Assembly (NCBI GenBank): GCA_016205045.1
Contig: JACQJM010000022.1
Coordinates: 1-8,014, forward strand
Length of the DNA: 8,014 bases
From: Elusimicrobiota bacterium
GTDB lineage: Bacteria > Elusimicrobiota > Elusimicrobia > JACQJN01
Direction: 5' to 3'
Positions 1 through 6,700 of the stretch are shown piece by piece. Under the pieces are notes generated by a model. It did not search any database and was not told where the DNA came from. It was given only the letters and a program-made list of their open reading frames with translations. The position numbers and the translations under genes are program-made. Every line of letters begins with the position of its first letter. Within the stretch, counting starts at the first letter, position 1.

Positions 1-28
1 AAAAGCTAAGTCGGATCTTGGTCTGTGA
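1..28 (+). CDS. 3' end of a probable antitoxin gene (partial)
   Basis: Only the last codons are inside the window. The frame starting at base 2 reads KAKSDLGL and then TGA at 26-28. That TGA overlaps the GTG start of the following RelE-like toxin (GTGA), the usual arrangement for an antitoxin-toxin pair. The identity as antitoxin (Phd/YefM or RelB type) rests on this position alone, since no domain is visible. The competing frame reaches a TAA at 7-9 and would leave a gap before the toxin, so it is less likely. Confidence 0.4.
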
Positions 29-354
29 CCTGGCAGATTGAACTCACCCTAAAAGCTCACGAGATGCTTTCTGCCATCTTGGACAAACGAATCCGGGAAA
101 AGATCAGCGAACGCATAAACGGCCTATCACACGACCCCGAAAAACAAGGAAAGCCCCTCTTAGGTGACCTCTCTAGGTACCGAAGTCTACGGGCCGTTGG
201 ACAACGATACCGAATAATCTACCGAATCGAACAAAAGAAGGTGATCGTTTTAGTCGTAGCTGTTGGAATTCGAAAGGAAGATGATAAGAAGGATATTTAT
301 ACCTTGGCCAAGAAGCTGATAAGATTGGGTCTCATTGATGTAAAATCGGCCTAG
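25..354 (+). CDS. RelE/ParE-superfamily toxin
   Basis: This 109-residue protein looks like a type II toxin of the RelE superfamily, whose characterised RelE members are ribosome-dependent mRNA interferases. Visible family features are an N-terminal strand (WQIELTLKAHEML), a basic two-helix stretch (about 20-35), the phrase KPLLGDLSRYRSLR (about 43-56), the core strand GQRYRIIYRIE (about 59-69), the strand VIVLVVAVGIRKEDDKKDIY (about 73-92) and a C-terminal helix. The basic residues in RSLRAVGQRYR are typical of the RNA-binding face. The start is GTG, chosen because it overlaps the upstream stop as GTGA and because an in-frame TAA lies at 7-9. The length is normal for the family and nothing looks broken. 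It is probably co-transcribed and translationally coupled with the upstream antitoxin gene. The family call is strong, but the exact subfamily and target are unknown. Confidence 0.85.
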   Translation: MTWQIELTLKAHEMLSAILDKRIREKISERINGLSHDPEKQGKPLLGDLSRYRSLRAVGQRYRIIYRIEQKKVIVLVVAVGIRKEDDKKDIYTLAKKLIRLGLIDVKSA

Positions 355-471
355 AATGGTAAAAAATCCTTCCACCATACTATGCTGGACCTCGGGAAAG
401 CTCAAGGTGAAGTAAAGGGCCGCCTGGTCCCACCTGGGAGCGGTGGATTCATCATCTGCGAAAAATAGCCC

Positions 472-500
472 TTGACAAACTGTAATCTATAGTTTACACT
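472..500 (+). promoter_or_regulatory. Sigma-70 promoter of the second toxin-antitoxin operon
   Basis: A perfect -35 box TTGACA (472-477) is followed by a 17-bp spacer and the -10 box TACACT (495-500, 4 of 6 to TATAAT). The toxin ATG begins only 5 bases after the -10 box, so the predicted transcription start falls at or beside the start codon and the mRNA should be leaderless. No Shine-Dalgarno sequence could be transcribed. Confidence 0.75.
481..498 (+). promoter_or_regulatory. Palindromic operator within the TA promoter
   Basis: TGTAATCTATAGTTTACA is an 18-bp palindrome with a single mismatched pair (positions 6 and 13). It fills most of the -35/-10 spacer and covers the first four bases of the -10 box. 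The place and symmetry fit a site for a dimeric HTH repressor, most simply the antitoxin encoded at 744-1106 binding as autorepressor. The binding protein is inferred. Confidence 0.6.
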
Positions 501-505
501 ATCTG

Positions 506-802
506 ATGGAACTTCTTAGAACCCCAGAATTCTACACTTGGAAGGCAACCTTAGATGAAAAGGGGCAGGCTCAGGTGGATAGTCGTCTCTACAGGATACG
601 TGAGTATGACCACTTTGGAGATTGCAGGAACCTCGGAAACGATTTGTTTGAATTGAAATGGAAAAGCGGTAGAAGGGTTTATTACTCGGTTATAGAACGA
701 TCAAACGGAGAGGTCGCTCTGCTATTATTGGGAGGGGATAAAAATGGACAGGACAGAGACATTAAGCAAGCACGGAAAATACTCGAACGCGAAACTGCGT
801 AA
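506..802 (+). CDS. HigB-like RelE/ParE-family toxin (HI1419-type killer protein)
   Basis: This 98-residue protein fits the RelE/ParE family 'addiction module killer protein' group. It shows the N-terminal TPEFYTW, a basic helix ending in RLYRIRE, then FGDCRNLGNDLFELKWKSG, the core strand RRVYYSVIE, and the diagnostic C-terminal run LLLLGGDKNGQDRDIKQARK. Family members are thought to cleave mRNA in a ribosome-associated way. The ATG at 506 matches the expected family N-terminus and has the promoter directly in front of it. Toxin comes first and the HTH antitoxin second, the order usual for HigBA/HI1419-HI1420 modules. The last 59 bases overlap the antitoxin gene in another frame. The length is complete and no key part seems missing. 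Confidence 0.87.
   Translation: MELLRTPEFYTWKATLDEKGQAQVDSRLYRIREYDHFGDCRNLGNDLFELKWKSGRRVYYSVIERSNGEVALLLLGGDKNGQDRDIKQARKILERETA
731..737 (+). promoter_or_regulatory. Strong internal RBS for the antitoxin
   Basis: GGAGGGG lies within the toxin coding sequence, six bases before the antitoxin ATG at 744. It decides that start and allows the antitoxin to be translated from the toxin mRNA independently of the toxin start. Confidence 0.65.
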
Positions 803-1106
803 GCTGGGGCCTGGCTCAAAGGCTCACCCCTATGACCCTACTATCACCCTTAAAAAACCAAAGTTCATACTGAAAGCAATTTTGCAGTCTCTCGCGGAGG
901 GAGACTACGAAGCTGTAATGGAAATATGGCGGTCTCACTTGGACGTTATGAATCGCACACGCGCCGCCAAGGCTTTGGGAATCTCAAGGCAATATGTTCA
1001 TAAGATTCTCAACCGGTCTACACAGCCTTCACTCCAAACCTTCACGCAATATATGGGGGCACTCGAGGAAGCAACCGGAACCAGCCTCCATATTTCTTTG
1101 CGTTAA
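744..1106 (+). CDS. HTH antitoxin (HI1420/HigA-like)
   Basis: This 120-residue protein is the probable antitoxin and autorepressor of the 506-802 toxin. The N-terminal ~45 residues are polar and basic. A helical part follows (FILKAILQSLAEGDYEAVME, about 46-65), and then a clear helix-turn-helix: RTRAAKALGISRQYVHKIL with the downstream NRSTQPSLQTFTQYMGAL (about 72-108). The sequence fits the HTH antidote proteins found downstream of HigB-like killers. The start is ATG 744, preceded by a strong Shine-Dalgarno GGAGGGG (731-737) with 6 bases of spacing, so it is translated from inside the toxin gene with a 59-base overlap. This SD is far stronger than anything the leaderless toxin has, which would favour antitoxin excess. 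It probably binds the palindrome at 481-498. Confidence 0.82.
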   Translation: MDRTETLSKHGKYSNAKLRKLGPGSKAHPYDPTITLKKPKFILKAILQSLAEGDYEAVMEIWRSHLDVMNRTRAAKALGISRQYVHKILNRSTQPSLQTFTQYMGALEEATGTSLHISLR

Positions 1107-1151
1107 GGTAGTTTCCAAAAGCCAGGCGACCGGTAGCGCCGAATGACTTAA

Positions 1152-1179
1152 CGCCCGTTCTTCTACCGGAGGACGGGCG
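1152..1179 (+). terminator. 12-bp-stem hairpin after the TA operon (possible terminator)
   Basis: Bases 1152-1163 pair with 1168-1179 (CGCCCG...CGGGCG, two G-U pairs in RNA) around a 4-base loop. The hairpin lies 45 bases after the antitoxin stop and before the tRNA. It is followed by ATTAATTA rather than a T run, so it would be a poor intrinsic terminator. It could instead be an mRNA 3'-end stabiliser or processing site. Confidence 0.35.
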
Positions 1180-1205
1180 ATTAATTAGGCATAATTATAG
1201 ATTAT

Positions 1206-1296
1206 GGAGGGGTGGCCGAGCGGTTGAAGGCGGCGGTTTGCTAAACCGTTATACTGGTGAAAACCGGTATCGAGGGTTCGAATCCCTCCCCCTCCG
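1206..1296 (+). tRNA. tRNA-Ser (anticodon GCU)
   Basis: This is a 91-base class II tRNA. The acceptor stem GGAGGGG (1206-1212) pairs with CCCCTCC (1289-1295), with G1296 as discriminator. The D arm lies around GGCCGAGCGGTTGAAGGC. The anticodon loop TTGCTAA has the anticodon GCT at 1240-1242, closed by a 5-bp stem with one G-U pair. The long variable arm (TACTGGT paired with ACCGGTA across a GAAA loop) is the serine identity element. The T arm is GAGGG-TTCGAAT-CCCTC (1272-1288). CCA is not encoded. It reads AGC and AGU codons. A run of seven T (1300-1306) follows and probably ends transcription. Confidence 0.96.
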
Positions 1297-1299
1297 TAC

Positions 1300-1306
1300 T
1301 TTTTTT
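1300..1306 (+). terminator. T run ending the tRNA transcript
   Basis: Seven consecutive T begin four bases after the mature tRNA 3' end. The G/C-rich acceptor and T stems just upstream could serve as the terminator hairpin. Confidence 0.4.
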
Positions 1307-1319
1307 ATGTTACCTGTGT

Positions 1320-1344
1320 CTCAGGATGTACAATGCTTCCTGAG
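1320..1344 (+). terminator. Weak hairpin between the tRNA and the next promoter
   Basis: CTCAGGA (1320-1326) pairs with TCCTGAG (1338-1344) across an 11-base loop and is followed by AATTTT. This is a plausible but weak terminator that would back up the T run at 1300-1306. Confidence 0.3.
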
Positions 1345-1373
1345 AATTTTAAACCCCTTCGCACTAAAAAAGC

Positions 1374-1379
1374 TATAAT
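1374..1379 (+). promoter_or_regulatory. -10 box for the 1418-2991 unit
   Basis: A perfect TATAAT lies 38 bases before the ATG at 1418. No convincing -35 hexamer sits 16-18 bases upstream, and the best nearby sequence is only T/A-rich (TTTTAAA, 1347-1353). Transcription would start near 1386, inside the left arm of the palindrome at 1382-1414. Confidence 0.45.
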
Positions 1380-1381
1380 TG

Positions 1382-1414
1382 AGAGTGCCTAACGTAGATT
1401 TCGTTAGGCACTCT
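1382..1414 (+). repeat. Perfect 13-bp inverted repeat in the 5' leader
   Basis: AGAGTGCCTAACG (1382-1394) is exactly complementary to CGTTAGGCACTCT (1402-1414) around a 7-base loop. It lies between the TATAAT box and the ATG at 1418, covering both the expected transcription start and the ribosome entry zone. It could be an operator for a dimeric regulator or an RNA hairpin that hides the translation start. Confidence 0.75.
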
Positions 1415-1417
1415 AAT

Positions 1418-2092
1418 ATGGATCAACTGAAAATCCTCAAAATTCTGGAAAGAACCCGACTTCTTCGTCCGCCTCGGCGTCTATTGGCTACATTCGGAGA
1501 CACGGAAATCCGGTATTATCTTTTGTCGGACGTGGAGGACCTTGCGGATCGCTGCCGAATTAGGGAAGGAAAAATTCTCGCCCACAAACCTAAAATCCTC
1601 ACCCTGGATGCTCTCCAAAAAAGATTCAGCGGCTTCGGCTCCGATGCGCGGGAATATGTGAATTGGATTTTAGAAGCTTACCACGACGTGTTGAGAGTTC
1701 TAGAATATAATTTTAAAAACCAGATGGAAACCACCAAGGTCCTACGACAAGATCCCAAAATTCTCGCGGAAAAAATTCAGAAGGACCTTGATGGCAAACA
1801 AACCTCCCAAGCCGCCGTGCTTCTCTGCCCCGATGCGGGATGGCAACTAGCTCTTATGAAATTTGTGATTGATGAAATTAGACGCTCCTACCCCACCCAA
1901 TTACGAGAAATGGAAGAACGGGACTTGTTTAACCCTCAAGTTCGTGAAGAGAAGACACGGCGTCAGGAGATTGAAGGACTTTTTAAAGCTGCCAGCCAAG
2001 ATCGCTTCGTCATCAAAACTTTAGGGGAAAAACTCAATCGCTACGGTCTCTTCCAGGAATATGAGGACCGTTTTTTCTCACTTCTGTCTTGA
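1418..2092 (+). CDS. Unrecognised 224-residue soluble protein, coupled to an M23 peptidase
   Basis: I do not recognise the family. The protein is rich in charged residues and has no signal peptide or membrane segment, so it is probably cytoplasmic. The N-terminal half (1-55) mixes strands and basic motifs (RPPRRLLATFGDTEIRYYLL). Residues 60-110 look helical (DALQKRFSGFGSDAREYVNW). A central stretch carries AAVLLCPDAGWQLALMKF (about 132-149), and a helical C-terminal part ends in LFQEYEDRFFSLLS. The start is ATG 1418. An upstream in-frame TTG at 1379 would lie inside the -10 box and would translate the palindrome, so I reject it. The TGA stop overlaps the TTG start of the next gene, so the two are co-transcribed and likely translationally coupled. 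A role linked to the envelope peptidase or to assembly of its neighbours is possible but only inferred from position. Confidence 0.8.
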   Translation: MDQLKILKILERTRLLRPPRRLLATFGDTEIRYYLLSDVEDLADRCRIREGKILAHKPKILTLDALQKRFSGFGSDAREYVNWILEAYHDVLRVLEYNFKNQMETTKVLRQDPKILAEKIQKDLDGKQTSQAAVLLCPDAGWQLALMKFVIDEIRRSYPTQLREMEERDLFNPQVREEKTRRQEIEGLFKAASQDRFVIKTLGEKLNRYGLFQEYEDRFFSLLS

Positions 2093-2991
2093 TCCCCTCC
2101 CCAGATAATCTCTCTACCCCTCCTCAAGCTCCTAAAGATATATTTCCGGCAGTCGGCTGTTTTCTTGTATTTCTCATCCTGATCAAGGTATTTCTGTTCT
2201 ACTCTCTCATTATTCGATATGAACCCGATTCCCCACGCCAGGGGCAAGCCCTCAAGATCGAAATTCGAGGGGCTCCCCCCTGGAGCCGACTTGCTTGCCG
2301 GTTTAAAGGGAAAACTTATCCTTTTTATATTACACCCCACGGGACACGCAGAGCGCTCATCCCCATCTTCGCGGAGTGGAAACCCAAAACCTACTCCCTG
2401 GAAATAGAGGAGTCGGGTTGGTTGAGATGGCGCTGGATAGACTTGAAAATACCTATCTCCGATGCGGATTTCCCTCGACGCAAGGTCTACTTGCCGACCG
2501 CAAAAATGGCTCTCTTCTCGCATCCAGAAGCTTCCAAGGCTCGCGAGGACATGTTGAAAGCGCTTGCCACCATCACCCCCACTCAGCTTTGGAAAGGGAC
2601 TTTTGAAATGCCCGTTCAAGGCAAAGTAACCAGTCCCTATGGCTACCTCCGTCAACTGAGCCGCGGAGCGCCTTGGAAATCTCACCTGGGCGCCGATTTA
2701 GGCGCACGCAAGGGATCTGAGGTCACTGCCGCCAATGAGGGGGTGGTGGTGCTGGCTGCCCGGCTGCCTCTCCAAGGAGGGGTGGTGATCATAAACCATG
2801 GTCAAGGGGTGCTGAGTGCCTACATGCACATGTCCAAAATTTTAATTCAAGAGAACGAATTTATTCGAAAAGGACAAAGAATAGGTTTGGTGGGTTCGGA
2901 AGGTCTTTCTACCGCTCCCCATCTCCATTGGGGACTGTACCTTTGGCAAGTACCCATTGACCCTTTGGAGTGGACGAAACATGAATTTTAG
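2089..2991 (+). CDS. Membrane-anchored M23 (LytM-like) metallopeptidase
   Basis: This 300-residue protein is predicted to be a zinc endopeptidase acting on peptidoglycan cross-links in the periplasm. Residues 21-42 form one membrane anchor, without a signal-cleavage site. Residues about 44-125 look like an Ig-like beta domain of the kind often placed before M23 domains. The M23 domain covers about 170-293: FEMPVQGKVTSPYG, HLGAD (H199 and D203), YMHMS (H247), KGQRIGLVGSEG, and PHLHWGL (H278 and H280). The zinc ligands H199, D203 and H280 and the catalytic H247 are all present, so it should be active rather than a degenerate EnvC/NlpD-type activator. The start is TTG, overlapping the upstream stop as TTGA. 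There is no Shine-Dalgarno in front of it, so translation probably depends on coupling. The stop is TAG. Confidence 0.9.
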   Translation: MIPSPDNLSTPPQAPKDIFPAVGCFLVFLILIKVFLFYSLIIRYEPDSPRQGQALKIEIRGAPPWSRLACRFKGKTYPFYITPHGTRRALIPIFAEWKPKTYSLEIEESGWLRWRWIDLKIPISDADFPRRKVYLPTAKMALFSHPEASKAREDMLKALATITPTQLWKGTFEMPVQGKVTSPYGYLRQLSRGAPWKSHLGADLGARKGSEVTAANEGVVVLAARLPLQGGVVIINHGQGVLSAYMHMSKILIQENEFIRKGQRIGLVGSEGLSTAPHLHWGLYLWQVPIDPLEWTKHEF

Positions 2992-3017
2992 GGCTTTTAG
3001 GCTTATAGAGTTTTCGT

Positions 3018-3073
3018 AGGCCCATTGACCCAATCCAAAATAGGCTATTTTTTGTCGTATTTTTGGGCCTTTT
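3018..3073 (+). terminator. Nested inverted repeats after the M23 gene (possible terminator)
   Basis: AGGCCCA (3018-3024) pairs with TGGGCCT (3064-3070), which is followed by TTT. Inside the loop a second hairpin, AAAATAG/CTATTTT (3037-3051), is followed by more T. Either could end the upstream transcript, but both are weak by usual standards. The rest of the 2992-3133 gap shows a TACAAT box (3103-3108) that may be the -10 of the giant gene, with no convincing -35. Confidence 0.4.
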
Positions 3074-3133
3074 GACCTGAGCTCACCTGACTCCCTCCTA
3101 TATACAATTCTAAGCGCGTGCCCGTGTATTCCC

Positions 3134-3763
3134 ATGCGATTCGCAGCCACACTTATCTCTTTTTCTCTTTTACTCACATCCCCGGGACCGGGATGCTACC
3201 AAGTTTATGCTCAAACACGAGCCATGCAAGGAGGGAAAAATATATCTCCGGTCACCTTCTCAACCTCTCATTCCGAAAATCTTCCTCAGAAAAGCAGTTT
3301 CAATCTAAGTAACCCCCGGTTTATTTCTTCTCATGCTTCTTCTTCTAACCCCCAACCATTTCCCATAATCACCGGTCCCATTTCCCCAAACCTCAAAAGA
3401 ATCTCACCCTCTTCACCCCAAACACGTTCTGGGGCATCCATGATGCCCAGAACCAAGGCAGTGTCCCAAATTTCTTTAGATCAAAACCACGAGATGAAGA
3501 TCTCTAGTTTGGAGCCAAAATCAAGGACGGTCCGCAAATTATTTAGAGAATGGGAAAAATATTTTGGGATAAGACCAGAAGCTGCAAAAAACACTTCGGT
3601 AATCTCCAAACCAAATCGGGCCTCTCGAACTTTGAAAAAAGGCAGATCGATTGCCTTTGCTCTAGGCCTTTCTTCTCTCTTAGGATCCGCCGCATTTTCT
3701 TCCTCCCACGCTATGTTTCCCATCCCTTCTCAACAAACAACCGCATCAGCTCCCGACTCTCTG
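3134..3763 (+). other. Giant protein segment 1: signal sequence, Ser/Pro-rich leader, second signal-like segment
   Basis: Residues 1-25 (MRFAATLISFSLLL..., ending near VYA) form a signal peptide. The cysteine at residue 21 lacks a normal lipobox. Residues 26-130 are rich in Ser, Pro, Asn and Gln and look disordered. A short charged helix follows (FREWEKYFGIRPEAAK, 137-152). Then comes KKGRS and a second hydrophobic stretch (172-190) ending in SHA, which again looks like a signal peptide. I recognise no domain here. Confidence 0.65.
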
Positions 3764-6700
3764 TCCACTGGGGACAGCCTAAAAATAGCCGCTCCAGACT
3801 CTATGAAAGCCGCGGTTCGAGACACCACATTTGACGTAAAGCTGTCCGCAGAAAACAAAGCGGTGAGGGTGGGAGACCAGATCACGCTCTCATTCACTTT
3901 CCGAAACAATACCCATAAACCTCAAACCCTGCCCCTTTTGAGAAACTTTCTCCAAAAATCGTTGGACTCCCATTTAGATATCCTCTCCATCTCTCAAAAA
4001 GAGGCGGTGGTGTTGGTTCCAGGCCAAACACAACAGATACAAGTTCAAGCTCAAATCTTCAGCATTCCTGACCTGGCCGCCACGGACGAAAAGCTTTTAA
4101 TTCCGTCCACACAGGTGACTCTGCCTAACGCCGCCCTGGAAATTCCCGCAGTAGAAATACAGTTCCGCTCCGTTCTGCCTGCGGATTGGAAAAATACACC
4201 CTTTAAAGAAGTGAAGCCTCCTCTGAAAGCCAAAGTTTGGAATCTAGGATGGGTCACGGCCCTGTTCTTCTATGCTCTGCTCTTCTGGTTCACGGTCCGG
4301 GCAATACATTCGCTCCGTCCTTCTCCACAGGATATTTCTGCAGGGAAACCCACCCCTGCCCTCAAAAAAGCTCTCCATAGAATTTCCCAATTGGAGTCTG
4401 ATCCCCATGCCTTTGAGAACTCCGCTCAATTTTACCGTGAAGTTTCAGGCCTGCTCACCTCATTTCTGGCGGAACATCTAAAACTTCCCAGCCAAGAATG
4501 GGCATTCCAAGATCTGCTTCACCAAACCGACTCATCGGCATTATCCGCTCCGGATCGTCAGTGGTTACGGGCCTTGCTCCTTGAGAGAGCCCAGCCAGTT
4601 CTGTTCGCGGACCAAGAAATATCCCAGGAACAGGAGAAACAAGATCTGGTGGAAACTAAGAGATTCATTCTCCGCTTGGCTAATCAAAGTGGAGCTTCTA
4701 ATTCCCTACCCCTCATGGGAGTCCTTCCACTCTCCCTTCTGATGAACACCTCTTGGTTTGGGACCGCATTCCAATGGGGCCATCCTGTTTTCCTACTTAT
4801 GTTAGTGCCGTTATTGGGACTCTTCGGCTTTAAACTCTTTAAACGCCAAAGACAATCCCTGCTTGTCTCCACCACTCGGGACTTTCCCAAAACCAAGAGT
4901 CTCCGCCAAAAATTCCTGTGGCTTCCCCAAACCCTTTTGGTTCTGAGTTATGTTTTGACCGTTTTGGCTTTGGCCAAACCTCAGATGGGAGTGATTCGTG
5001 AAGAAACGCTTATTCCCACCAGCGACATCGCCATGACATTTGATCGTTCCTGGAGCATGGCTGACCTTTACCCCGGAGAAGCAAAAATCACCAAGTTCCA
5101 GGTGACCCAACAGGAAGGATTACGCTTTCTCCAAGAGCAAAAAAAGGGAGCTAATAACCGCTTGGCTATGCTCGCTTTTGACGACCATACCTTAGTGGTT
5201 ACCCCCTTAACTCTCGATGTGGATGTCATCGCCTCAGGACTTCCCCAGCTAAAAATAGGAAGTGGGACTAACATTCATGAGGCCATCCTCGGTTCCATAA
5301 ACCTTTTCCTAAAAAGAAATATTCTAGATCTAAACCCTCACCAATCAGCGGCAACGGCTTCTCTCATCCACACTCTGCAAACCAAAGGTTTGGGGGCAGC
5401 CTTGGAACAGGGTTTGAAGGACCCCCAGCTCAAAGAACTTATTCTTCGTTCTCAGCGGTCCAAGGTCATTATCCTTTTGAGCGACGGAACCCCCAGCGGC
5501 GGGGGAGATCCTCTGGAGGCCGCTGCTTATGCCAAAGCCCTAGGGGTTAAGATATACGCCATCGGCATTCCGGGGCCAGGATTCAATGAAGCACTCATGC
5601 AGCAGATGGCGGAACTCACGGAGGGACGCTACTTCAGCGCCGCTGATCCTCAGGCCATGCGCACCGCTTTTCAGGAAATAGATCGTCTTCAAAAAACCCC
5701 AGCCAAGGTGAGGTCCGCTCCTCGTCTAAAAGATTATCAAGAACTTTTGGCCTCTCTGGCCCTTTTAAGTCTCAGCAGCTCCTTGATGCTCTCTCAAACG
5801 AAATTAAAAAAATTGACCGTTCTTCTTCTGTCCTTATCTTTTCCCCTCAGCTTTCCTCCTCAAAGCCACGCCGACACTGGGCAGCCCCTCGCCGCAGGAA
5901 TTTCCCATCCTCTGCAAAATCCTGCCACCCAACTGCTTCAGGAAGGCCAAAAAGAGTTCCAACGGGAAAACTATGCGGAGGCCCTCAAAAAATTCTCCCG
6001 GGCCTTGGAGAAATCTCCGGGAACTCCTGAAATTTATTTTGATATAGGAACCACTTACCTGGGGCTAAAAAATGTGGACCAAGCCGAGCGTTCTCTGAAG
6101 CATGTTTTGGAAATAAGCCGAGATCCCATTTTGAGATCCAGAGCGTATTATCAATTGGGCATGGCCGCTCTCCAAGACAAAGACATAGAAGGAGCCATCC
6201 CTCTCTTCCGCAAAGCCCTTCGCGAAGCTCCCCAAGATGCGGAATCCAGACACAACTTGGAACTTGCCCAAAGACTTCTACAGAAACAGCAAAAAGAGGG
6301 CCAGGGTAAAAACAACCAGCAATCTCCCGAACAACAGCGCCGATCTCAACAGAGAAAACAGGGGGAACAACAAAAGCAGCCTTCAAATCAAAAGCCCGAT
6401 CCTTCACAAAAACCCCAACCCTCGGACAAAAGCGCGGACCAAGCTTTAAAAGAACTTCAAAAGCTCCAATTTGAGAAAGATAGTAAACAGAAACAAGGAG
6501 CTGCTTCCGAAGGGAAAAAACAGTGGGCCCTGATTGCCGGTGCCGGGCTGGGTTTATCCGCCCTGGGCGGTTGGACCCATTCTGCTGCAGCGGCCAATCT
6601 GGGAACCGTCGCTCCTCCCATGTCCCTTTACTGGATGCACCCCGGATTCTTAACCTTCACCGCAGTCTTGCTTCTGCTCACCACTTTCTTGATCATTCGA

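Noticed and set aside
382..468. 28-codon open frame between the two TA modules
   Set aside because: There is no Shine-Dalgarno sequence or family resemblance. It may be a gene remnant, but the length is within chance.
1379..1417. N-terminal extension of the 224-residue protein from a TTG at 1379
   Set aside because: That TTG overlaps the TATAAT box and the extension only translates the palindrome. ATG 1418 directly after the palindrome is more credible.
2041..2685. 214-codon open frame on the minus strand
   Set aside because: It lies opposite the M23 gene, its translation has no recognisable motif, and the + strand frame has a full catalytic site and membrane anchor.
2953..3031. Direct repeat CCCATTGACCC at 2953-2963 and 3021-3031
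   Set aside because: Eleven bases is too short to mean much in an 8-kb window. One copy lies in the M23 coding sequence and no other mobile-element hallmark surrounds them.
5985..6407. 140-codon open frame on the minus strand
   Set aside because: It is antisense to the TPR and Gln-rich part of the giant frame. Codon bias of the sense strand explains the lack of stops.
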